Shown piece by piece: positions 54,273 through 62,965 of a DNA stretch of 64,000 bases. Made by a program: the position numbers and the translations under genes. The notes under the pieces are model-generated. The model was given only the letters and a program-made list of their open reading frames with translations, was not told where the DNA came from and ran no database searches. Every line of letters begins with the position of its first letter. The first letter of the stretch is position 1. Origin of the DNA: Paraburkholderia podalyriae (GTDB lineage Bacteria; Pseudomonadota; Gammaproteobacteria; Burkholderiales; Burkholderiaceae); contig NZ_VZQQ01000016.1 of assembly GCF_014397785.1 (NCBI RefSeq), forward strand, positions 115,219 to 179,218, in the 5' to 3' direction.

Positions 54273-55052
54273 GTGGCACGATTGCAGGACAAGGTCGCCA
54301 TTCTGACGGGCGCGGCCAGCGGTATCGGTGAAGCAGTGGCACGGCGCTATCTCGACGAAGGCGCGCGCTGCGTGCTGGTCGACGTGAAGCCGACCGACGA
54401 CATCGGCGGCGCGCTGCGCGGCGTCTACGGCGAGCGCGTGTCGAGCATCAGCGCCGACGTCCGGCGCCGCGACGACATCGAGCGCATCGTCACGAGCACG
54501 CTCGACTGCTTCGGCCAGATCGACATCCTCTTCAACAACGCGGCGCTGTTCGACATGCGCCCGCTCCTCGACGAATCCTGGGACGTGTTCGACCGCCTGT
54601 TCGCGGTCAACGTAAAAGGCATGTTCTTCCTGATGCAGGCGGTCGCGCGGCAGATGGTCGAGCAAGGCCGCGGCGGCAAGATCATCAACATGTCGTCGCA
54701 GGCCGGGCGGCGCGGCGAGGCGCTCGTTTCGCATTACTGTGCGACCAAAGCGGCGGTGTTGAGCTATACGCAGTCCGCAGCGCTCGCGCTCGCGCCGCAT
54801 AAGATCAACGTGAACGGCATCGCGCCGGGCGTCGTCGACACGCCGATGTGGAACGAGGTCGACGCGCTGTTCGCGCGCTACGAGAACCGCCCGCTCGGCG
54901 AGAAGAAGCGCCTCGTCGGCGAGGCGGTGCCGCTGGGCCGCATGGGTGTGCCCGACGACCTGACCGGCGCCGCGTTGTTCCTCGCGTCTGCCGATGCCGA
55001 CTACATCACCGCGCAGACGCTGAACGTCGACGGCGGCAACTGGATGAGCTGA
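54273..55052 (+). CDS. smoS: SDR-family polyol (sorbitol-type) dehydrogenase
   Basis: A 259-residue short-chain dehydrogenase with the NAD motif TGAASGIGEAV, NNAA, the catalytic Ser (NMSSQAGRRGEA) and YCATK. Overall sequence is close to bacterial L-iditol/sorbitol dehydrogenases that make fructose from sorbitol. GTG at 54273 is chosen as start because GGAG lies 7 bp upstream and MARLQDKVAILTG gives the family-normal N-terminus; the frame runs 35 codons further up. It leads a polyol ABC transport operon. Confidence 0.85.
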   Translation: MARLQDKVAILTGAASGIGEAVARRYLDEGARCVLVDVKPTDDIGGALRGVYGERVSSISADVRRRDDIERIVTSTLDCFGQIDILFNNAALFDMRPLLDESWDVFDRLFAVNVKGMFFLMQAVARQMVEQGRGGKIINMSSQAGRRGEALVSHYCATKAAVLSYTQSAALALAPHKINVNGIAPGVVDTPMWNEVDALFARYENRPLGEKKRLVGEAVPLGRMGVPDDLTGAALFLASADADYITAQTLNVDGGNWMS

Positions 55053-55149
55053 ATAAAGAGCAGGGAGCGGGCACGTTGACTGCTCTGAGCGGCGCGTCAT
55101 TCCGTCAAACGAACGCAGCATCACATAACGTACGAGAAAGGAGACAACG

Positions 55150-56472
55150 ATGAAACCAGCTATCAAATTCGCGCTGAAGGCGGCCGGTGCCGGCGCGGCC
55201 ACCTGCTTCGCGCTGAGCGCATCGGCGGCGACGGTGACGATCGCGACGCTGAACAATCCGGACATGATCGAGCTGAAGAAGCTGTCGCCCGCGTTCGAAA
55301 AAGCGAATCCCGACATCAAGCTGAACTGGGTGATCCTCGAGGAAAACGTGCTGCGTCAGCGCGCGACGACCGACATCACGACCGGCAGCGGCCAGTTCGA
55401 CGTGATGACGATCGGCGCATATGAAACCCCGCAATGGGGCAAGCGCGGCTGGCTCGCCCCGATCACGAACCTGCCGGCGAGCTATGACCTCAACGACGTC
55501 GTGAAGACGGCCCGCGACGGCCTGTCCGCGAACGGCCAGTTGTACGCGCTGCCGTTCTACGTCGAAAGCTCGATGACCTATTACCGCAAGGATCTGTTCG
55601 ACAAGGCCGGCCTGAAGATGCCCGACCAGCCGACCTACGACCAGATCGCCCAATTCGCCGACAAGCTCACCGACAAGTCCAAGGAGCAGTACGGCATCTG
55701 CCTGCGCGGCAAGGCGGGCTGGGGCGAGAACATGGCGTACGGCACGACGGTCGTGAACACGTTCGGCGGCCGCTGGTTCGACGAGAAGTGGAACGCGCAG
55801 CTGACGTCGCCGGAATGGAAGAAGGCGATGACCTTCTACGTCGATCTGCTGAAGAAGGACGGCCCTCCGGGAGCAAGCTCGAACGGTTTCAACGAAAACC
55901 TGACGCTGATGTCGTCGGGCAAGTGCGCGATGTGGATCGACGCGACGGTCGCGGCCGGCATGCTGTACAACAAGCAGCAGTCGCAGATCGCCGACAAGGT
56001 CGGCTTCGCGGCCGCGCCGACCGCGGTCACGCCGAAGGGCTCGCATTGGCTGTGGGCCTGGGCGCTCGCGATTCCGAAGTCGTCGAAGCAGCAAGATTCG
56101 GCGAAGAAGTTCATCGAGTGGGCGACGTCGAAGGATTACATCGAAATGGTCGCGAAGGATGAGGGCTGGGCCTCGGTGCCGCCGGGCACGCGCCAGTCCA
56201 CCTATTCGCGCCCCGAGTACAAGCAGGCCGCGCCGTTCGGCGACTTCGTGCTGAAGGCGATCCAGACCGCCGACCCGGATCATCCGACCTCGAAGCCGGT
56301 CCCGTACACCGGCGTGCAGTTCGTCGGAATTCCTGAGTTCCAGTCGTTCGGCACCGTGGTCGGGCAGAGCATCTCCGGCGCGATCGCCGGTCAGATGACG
56401 GTCGACCAGGCGCTTGCGGCCGGCAACGCGGCCGCGGATCGCGCGGTCAAGCAGGCGGGTTATCAGAAGTAA
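55150..56472 (+). CDS. Sugar-alcohol ABC transporter solute-binding protein
   Basis: The 440-residue protein begins with a signal peptide (MKPAIKFALKAAGAGAATCF...SASA-A) and is a cluster B (SBP_bac_1) binding protein: VTIATLNNPDMIELKKLSPAFEKANPDIKLNWV, FDVMTIGAYETPQWGKRGWL and ALPFYVESSMTYYRKDLFDKAGL. It resembles SmoE/MtlE polyol-binding proteins of sorbitol/mannitol systems. The context (SDR dehydrogenase upstream, permeases downstream) supports polyol uptake. Confidence 0.9.
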   Translation: MKPAIKFALKAAGAGAATCFALSASAATVTIATLNNPDMIELKKLSPAFEKANPDIKLNWVILEENVLRQRATTDITTGSGQFDVMTIGAYETPQWGKRGWLAPITNLPASYDLNDVVKTARDGLSANGQLYALPFYVESSMTYYRKDLFDKAGLKMPDQPTYDQIAQFADKLTDKSKEQYGICLRGKAGWGENMAYGTTVVNTFGGRWFDEKWNAQLTSPEWKKAMTFYVDLLKKDGPPGASSNGFNENLTLMSSGKCAMWIDATVAAGMLYNKQQSQIADKVGFAAAPTAVTPKGSHWLWAWALAIPKSSKQQDSAKKFIEWATSKDYIEMVAKDEGWASVPPGTRQSTYSRPEYKQAAPFGDFVLKAIQTADPDHPTSKPVPYTGVQFVGIPEFQSFGTVVGQSISGAIAGQMTVDQALAAGNAAADRAVKQAGYQK

Positions 56473-56516
56473 CTGCGCAGAAGTAACCGCGCAGAAGTAA
56501 CCGCGCAGCAGTAACC
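56467..56516 (+). repeat. 14-bp tandem repeat after the binding-protein gene
   Basis: The unit AAGTAACYGCGCAG is present at 56467-56480, 56481-56494 and 56495-56508, with a partial CAGTAACC after. The first unit contains the gene's own stop codon TAA. Because the unit length is not a multiple of three, the TAA copies fall in all three frames. Confidence 0.93.
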
Positions 56517-56680
56517 CGGCAGGCCCGCCGCATCGACCGATGCGGCTCATGCAGCAGGGCGGCCGTTCGCCCGCGCCGCATGCGATGCGGCACGCCGTGC
56601 GTCATTCAGCACGGCAGGTCGCATCGCACGCATGCGGTGTGCAGGCGAACCTCCGCGCATTATCGAACAGGTGGTCCATC

Positions 56681-57616
56681 ATGCGTCCTTTGCGCCTACC
56701 TCTGATGCAAACCCATCCCAAGACAGAAAAAGAACGCGAGGAGCGTAAGGCCAGTTCGGCCCGCTGGCTCGTGGCGCCGTCGGTCGGCGTGCTCGTGCTG
56801 TGGATGGTTATTCCGCTCGCGATGACGATCTGGTTTTCGTTCTCGCACTACAACCTGCTCAATCCCGATCTGCGCGGTTTCGCCGGCTTCGACAACTACC
56901 GCTATCTCGCGACCGATCCGTCGTTCGGTCCGTCGATCGCGCATACGATCGAGCTGATCGTGTGGGTGCTCGTGATCACTGTGGTCGGCGGCGTGCTGAT
57001 GGCGATCCTGTTCGACCGCAAGTTCTACGGGCAGGGTGTGGCCCGCCTGCTCGCGATCGGCCCGTTCTTCGTGATGCCGACCGTCAGCGCGCTGATCTGG
57101 AAGAACATGATCCTGCACCCGGTGTACGGCCTCGTCGCGCAGGGCATGCGGGCGATCGGCATGCAGCCGATCGACTGGTTCGCCGACTATCCGCTCACCG
57201 CGGTGATCATGATCGTCGCGTGGCAGTGGCTGCCGTTCGCGTTCCTGATCCTGTTCACGTCGATCCAGTCGCTCGACCAGGAGCAGAAGGAAGCCGCGAA
57301 GATCGACGGCGCCGGTCCGTTCTCGATGTTCTTCTATATCACGCTGCCGCACCTGCGACGCGCGATCGCGGTCGTCGTGATGATGGAGACGATTTTCCTG
57401 CTGTCGATCTTCGCCGAGATCTATACGACCACGGGCGGCGGCCCGGGCAACGCGACCACCACGCTGTCGTACCTGATCTTCGCGCTGGGCCTGCAACAGT
57501 TCGACGTCGGTCTCGCCTCGGCGGGGGGTATTCTCGCGGTCGTGCTGGCCAATATCGTGTCGATCTTCCTCGTGCGGATGCTCGCGAAGAACCTGAAAGG
57601 GGAGTACGAAAAATGA
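56681..57616 (+). CDS. Sugar-alcohol ABC permease 1
   Basis: The 311-residue permease has six membrane segments and the MalF-type EAA loop EAAKIDGAGPFSMFFYITLPHLRRAIAVV near residue 210. The ATG at 56681 has AGGTGG upstream and is preferred over 56705; the frame extends upstream without similarity. It pairs with the next permease, whose ATG overlaps its TGA. Confidence 0.9.
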   Translation: MRPLRLPLMQTHPKTEKEREERKASSARWLVAPSVGVLVLWMVIPLAMTIWFSFSHYNLLNPDLRGFAGFDNYRYLATDPSFGPSIAHTIELIVWVLVITVVGGVLMAILFDRKFYGQGVARLLAIGPFFVMPTVSALIWKNMILHPVYGLVAQGMRAIGMQPIDWFADYPLTAVIMIVAWQWLPFAFLILFTSIQSLDQEQKEAAKIDGAGPFSMFFYITLPHLRRAIAVVVMMETIFLLSIFAEIYTTTGGGPGNATTTLSYLIFALGLQQFDVGLASAGGILAVVLANIVSIFLVRMLAKNLKGEYEK

Positions 57617-58484
57617 GCCACGTTGCCTCTACTACGGCATCGACGACGCAGCCGGTCGCGGTGCCAACCAAGTCGCCGTTCGACACGATTCGTCGCGGCA
57701 TTCCCGGCGTGATCGCGTGGCTCGTCGCGCTGCTGCTGTTCTTCCCGATCTTCTGGATGACGATCACCGCGTTCAAGACCGAGCAGCAGGCGTATGCGTC
57801 GTCGCTGTTTTTCGTGCCGACGCTCGACAGCTTCCGCGAGGTGTTCGCCCGCAGCAACTACTTCGCGTTCGCGTGGAACTCGATACTGATCTCGGTCGGC
57901 GTCACGCTGCTGTGCCTGATCCTCGCGGTGCCGTGCGCGTACGCGATGGCGTTCTTCCCGACGCGCCGCACGCAGAAAGTGCTGCTGTGGATGCTGTCGA
58001 CGAAGATGATGCCGTCGGTCGGCGTGCTGGTGCCGATCTATCTGCTATGGAAAAACAGTGGCCTTCTGGATACCGTGTCGGGCCTGATCATCGTGTACAC
58101 GCTGATCAATCTGCCGATCGCGGTCTGGATGGCGTTCACGTACTTCGCTGAAATTCCGCGCGACATTCTCGAAGCCGGGCGCATCGACGGCGCTGCGACG
58201 TGGCAGGAGATCGTCTATCTGCTGATGCCGATGGCGCTGCCCGGGCTCGCGTCGACCGCGCTGTTGCTCGTGATCCTGTCGTGGAACGAGGCGTTCTGGA
58301 GCATCAACCTGTCGAGCTCGAGCGCGGCGCCGCTGACCGTGTTCATCGCGTCGTATTCGAGTCCTGAAGGTTTGTTCTGGGCCAAGTTGTCGGCCGCTTC
58401 GTTGCTGGCGGTCGCGCCGATCCTGATCGTCGGCTGGCTGTCGCAGAAGCAACTGGTGCGCGGCCTCACGTTCGGGGCGGTCAA

Positions 58485-58488
<4 letters not shown>
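57613..58488 (+). CDS. Sugar-alcohol ABC permease 2
   Basis: The 291-residue permease has six membrane segments and the EAA loop EAGRIDGAATWQEIVYLLMPMALPGLAST near residue 185. It resembles SmoG/MtlG. Overlap ATGA with permease 1 and with the following HAD gene shows tight coupling. Confidence 0.92.
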
Positions 58489-59225
<737 letters not shown>

Positions 59226-59280
59226 GCGCACGGACGCGCACCCTACGACACGGCATCAGATAGCAGCACGAAGTCACGAA

Positions 59281-59310
59281 CAGCATCGAACCGCATCGAA
59301 CCGCATCGAA
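59281..59310 (+). repeat. 10-bp tandem repeat before the ATPase gene
   Basis: CCGCATCGAA is repeated at 59291-59300 and 59301-59310 after a variant CAGCATCGAA at 59281-59290. The array ends about 22 bp before the ATPase ATG, next to its ribosome site AAGGAG. Confidence 0.9.
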
Positions 59311-59332
59311 CAGCATTACAAGGAGACACATC

Positions 59333-60442
<1,110 letters not shown>

Positions 60443-60545
60443 TCGCACGATGACGCATTGCGTAAGCAGGCGGCGCCCGCAAGGCGCTGTCCCTGGAGGG
60501 CGTTAGGCGCTTTGCATTGCAAGGTGAAATGAAAGAACGGAAAAT

Positions 60546-60719
60546 CTACCGGACGGCGGGGAGTCGTCCGGTGCGAGGAAGCGCGGGCTCCGCCTCATTG
60601 GTCTGCTTCCACGCCGTCGGATCGCACTGGTAGCCAAATTCCTCCTCGAAGGCTGAGTCAAGATTTCCAGCAGGGTCGCTCTTGAACCGGTCTATGTCGG
60701 CCACCGTCGCGTTAATCAT
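60546..60719 (-). CDS. Small unknown ORF or remnant at the edge of the island
   Basis: A 57-residue frame MINATVADIDRFKSDPAGNL and on, rich in Asp/Glu, with stop at 60546-60548. Codons upstream of the ATG remain open back to a TAA next to the end of the neighbouring remnant (residues ACTSGCTPD precede the Met), so the gene may once have been longer. I do not recognise it. Its stop lies inside a hairpin terminator. Composition is less biased than the core genes. Confidence 0.4.
   Translation of the reverse strand: MINATVADIDRFKSDPAGNLDSAFEEEFGYQCDPTAWKQTNEAEPALPRTGRLPAVR
60548..60572 (-). terminator. Terminator of the minus-strand remnant genes
   Basis: ACCGGACG at 60548-60555 pairs with CGTCCGGT at 60565-60572; on the minus strand the hairpin is followed by AGATTTTCC. 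It overlaps the stop of the small ORF. Confidence 0.6.
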
Positions 60720-60763
60720 GTCCGGCGTGCATCCGCTTGTGCAAGCCCGTGTGCCAGCGTGGT

Positions 60764-60897
60764 CTATTTAGTGCCGGACATATACTTTCGACCATCAAAA
60801 AAGTAACGCTTACGAACACTCTCCTCAGCAGTTCCAGAGATGACGGCAATGCCAACAAAACCGCCGCGTGACTTCCCAGCAATCGACACACTACTTA
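60764..60897 (-). pseudogene. C-terminal remnant cut by the IS30 element
   Basis: From the IS boundary the minus strand reads LSSVSIAGKSRGGFVGIAVI and on to RYFFDGRKYMSGTK, then a TAG at 60764-60766. About 44 residues remain with no start codon before the IS end. The sequence looks like a real C-terminus of a beta-rich protein, but the family is not recognised. The missing 5' part is not on the other side of the IS in an open frame, so insertion was probably accompanied by loss. Confidence 0.5.
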
Positions 60898-60907
60898 GAC
60901 TCTAGTT

Positions 60908-60918
60908 CCAAGTGCAAC
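60908..60918 (+). repeat. IS30 left inverted repeat core
   Basis: CCAAGTGCAAC, complementary to the right core at 61956-61966. Confidence 0.8.
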
Positions 60919-60943
60919 ACCTTGAATGAGATAGGGTGTTGCG

Positions 60944-62047
60944 ATGAAGAAGAACTACAAGCATCTGAGTGCGGAAGAACGCGCGGCGATCATGATCGAA
61001 CATCGGAAGGGTGGCAGCATACGAACTCTCGCGCGGCTGCTGGGGCGCAGTGCTTCGACCGTGTCGCGTGAACTGGAGCGTAATCGCAGCGCGGACACGC
61101 CACGCTACTGTGCGACGCAGGCCGCCTCGGCCTATCGGCTGCGTCGCCAGCGCTGCGTGCGACCGCGCAAATTGACCGAAGGCAGCGCGCTTTATCGGCG
61201 TGTGCATGATCACCTGGTCTACTGGCGCTGGTCGCCGCGGCAAATCGCTGCCAAACTGCGAGCCATGTATCCGGACGACCCAAGCCAGCACGTTAGCCAC
61301 GAGACGATCTACGCTGCGATTTACACCTATGCGCGCGGCTCGTTGAAACCGGCCATGATCGCCGCCTTGCGCCAGGAAAAGCCCGCGCGCGGAAACAGGC
61401 GCACGACACTTGCCGGCGGCAGCTATGTTCCCGAGGATTTGCGCATCCAGTATCGGCCCGAGGAGATCGGCCAACGCTTGTTGCCGGGGCACTGGGAAGG
61501 CGACTTCATCAAGGGCGCATTCAATCGCTCTGCCGTGGGCACGCTGGTCGAGCGCAAGACGCGCTTCGTGATCCTGTGCCGCATGGACGGCTGCACTGCT
61601 AAGGACGCACTGGAAGGCTTCACGCGGCAAATGAAGAAGGTGCCGGCCTTTTTGCGAGAGAGCCTGACCTACGACCGGGGAGCGGAAATGGCCTGTCACG
61701 TCGAACTCTCCAGGCGGTTGAATATCGATATCTGGTTTGCCGATCCGCATGCACCCTGGCAGCGCGGCAGCAATGAGAACACCAACGGCTTGCTGCGTCA
61801 GTTTCTGCCCAAGGGCACGGACCTTTCGATGCTCTCGCAAACCCAGCTCAACGACATCGCCAAATTGGTTAATGGGCGGCCTCGTCAGACGCTCGGCTGG
61901 GATTCCCCCGAGGAAGCAATGGCCAAAGAGTTGGAGAAAGCCGGTTTAGCTAAACGTTGCACTTGGCTCTTGAGGCCGCCCTATAGCCACCAGTTGAAAG
62001 CATCAGTGAAGGATTGCCTGTTGACGGCTTTTCCACTAGCCAAATAG
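60944..62047 (+). CDS. IS30-family transposase
   Basis: The 367-residue frame has the IS30 N-terminal HTH (HLSAEERAAIMIEHRKGG, RTLARLLGRSASTVSREL) and the DDE catalytic core: Asp in GHWEGDFIKG, Asp in LTYDRGAEMACH and Glu in PWQRGSNENTNGLLRQF. It appears intact. The right inverted repeat lies at about codons 338-341, so the last ~23 codons and the stop at 62047 come from flanking DNA. The natural product is likely about 340 residues plus this read-through tail. Confidence 0.93.
   Translation: MKKNYKHLSAEERAAIMIEHRKGGSIRTLARLLGRSASTVSRELERNRSADTPRYCATQAASAYRLRRQRCVRPRKLTEGSALYRRVHDHLVYWRWSPRQIAAKLRAMYPDDPSQHVSHETIYAAIYTYARGSLKPAMIAALRQEKPARGNRRTTLAGGSYVPEDLRIQYRPEEIGQRLLPGHWEGDFIKGAFNRSAVGTLVERKTRFVILCRMDGCTAKDALEGFTRQMKKVPAFLRESLTYDRGAEMACHVELSRRLNIDIWFADPHAPWQRGSNENTNGLLRQFLPKGTDLSMLSQTQLNDIAKLVNGRPRQTLGWDSPEEAMAKELEKAGLAKRCTWLLRPPYSHQLKASVKDCLLTAFPLAK
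61956..61966 (+). repeat. IS30 right inverted repeat core
   Basis: GTTGCACTTGG, inside the 3' end of the transposase frame. Confidence 0.8.
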
Positions 62048-62314
62048 GTCCTAGCGCCGCTCCCCATCCACAAGCCTCACTAGTTGTGACAAACCATGTA
62101 GATACCAAACTATCCGATGACAGTGGAATTTTTTTCCTTGCACCTTGCAATTCAGCGACCCGTAAGGTCTAAAGGAGATGTCTGATTCGATGGTCGAGCG
62201 AATCACCTGTGGGATTGGCCCAAGGTCTTGGCTCTCCACAGATGCAAGTGGCTCTGAACCGTATGCAAAACAGGCTGCGGAGACCGTCGCCAAGATCAAC
62301 AATATTGCTTTCAT
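61981..62314 (-). pseudogene. Frameshifted small secreted protein gene
   Basis: The frame begins at 62314 with a signal peptide (MKAILLILATVSAACFAYGS) and a good ribosome site (GAGGG), and stops at 62051 after 87 residues (LVDGERR). Removing one G from the GGGG run (plus-strand CCCC at 62062-62065) continues the frame as DGSGARTYLASGKAVNRQ and on to AFNWWL, with stop at 61981-61983, giving 110 residues. The restored ending looks far more protein-like. The protein is unrecognised, periplasmic by signal, with two Cys in NCKVQGKKFHCHR. It lies just downstream of the putative immunity gene. Confidence 0.6.
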
Positions 62315-62421
62315 GTCGACCCTCAGTCTGCTACGTTAGAACAAATGTTATTCAAGATAAGACTAAGCCCGTCGGCGCAGGCATCTTTTCGATGAAAAAG
62401 GGGATCACACGCAGTCAAATT

Positions 62422-62958
62422 TCAATGGCGCTCGTCGCAAAAATTGACGGTTTTTGTTATCGGCCTAACTTCCTTGCCATCATCACTAAGATAAAAAATT
62501 CTTTCCCGACACTCTTCCTCAGAGATTGCACTTCGATCAATATGATATTGCGCGACCAACATCTTGCTATTGGGTTGACTAACGAGACTGGTTACATAAT
62601 TTCGTCCATCAGAAGTTTTCTGAGAGCGCCTCTCATCATTCGAAAACATATCGAGCGCGTTTGATTCCGATCCGCTTACCAAGTTCGAAAGCGTATAGTA
62701 TCTACAACCCCCACCACAACTATGAGTCCCGATATAATATTTACCAGCAAAATTTATCCCAATCGGGGAGACCATTTTTCCCCAATCATCACGCCACTCG
62801 CCATCCACTTTTTTATAGTAATTCGGAATCTTTAGAGTACCATGATACACATCAACGGAATAGTCCGAAAAATTCGGCAGCGTCCTGTTGTCGGCTGCGT
62901 GAACAAAGGCGCATTCACCGACAAAAAAAACCATCAAGGCTCGAAATATAGCTTTCAT
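62422..62958 (-). CDS. Secreted Cys-containing protein, putative immunity protein for the muramidase
   Basis: The 178-residue protein begins with a signal peptide (MKAIFRALMVFFVGECAFVHAA) and has a beta-rich body: YHGTLKIPNYYKKVDGEWRDDW, INFAGKYYIGTHSCGGGCRYYTL with a Cys pair, and a later Cys in EEECRERIFYL plus a final FCDERH. Fold and family are not recognised. Its ATG is 7 bp after the muramidase stop, with GAGG before it, so translation is coupled. A periplasmic protein directly behind a peptidoglycan hydrolase is the usual layout for an immunity protein; the role is inferred. Confidence 0.7.
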   Translation of the reverse strand: MKAIFRALMVFFVGECAFVHAADNRTLPNFSDYSVDVYHGTLKIPNYYKKVDGEWRDDWGKMVSPIGINFAGKYYIGTHSCGGGCRYYTLSNLVSGSESNALDMFSNDERRSQKTSDGRNYVTSLVSQPNSKMLVAQYHIDRSAISEEECRERIFYLSDDGKEVRPITKTVNFCDERH

Positions 62959-62965
62959 TTTTGCC

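Larger units (their letters stand above)
60898..61976 (+). mobile_element. IS30-family insertion sequence
   Basis: The element is defined by one IS30-type transposase gene and terminal inverted repeats: CCAAGTGCAAC at 60908-60918 and its complement GTTGCACTTGG at 61956-61966, with 7 of the next 10 outward bases also matching. Exact outer ends are uncertain by a few bases and no target duplication could be fixed (the family makes 2-3 bp). It lies between remnant genes and a frameshifted secreted-protein gene. Confidence 0.8.

Noticed and set aside
62209..62664. Plus-strand 151-codon frame opposite the putative immunity gene
   Set aside because: No ribosome site; the minus-strand gene has a signal peptide, ribosome site and coupling to the muramidase.
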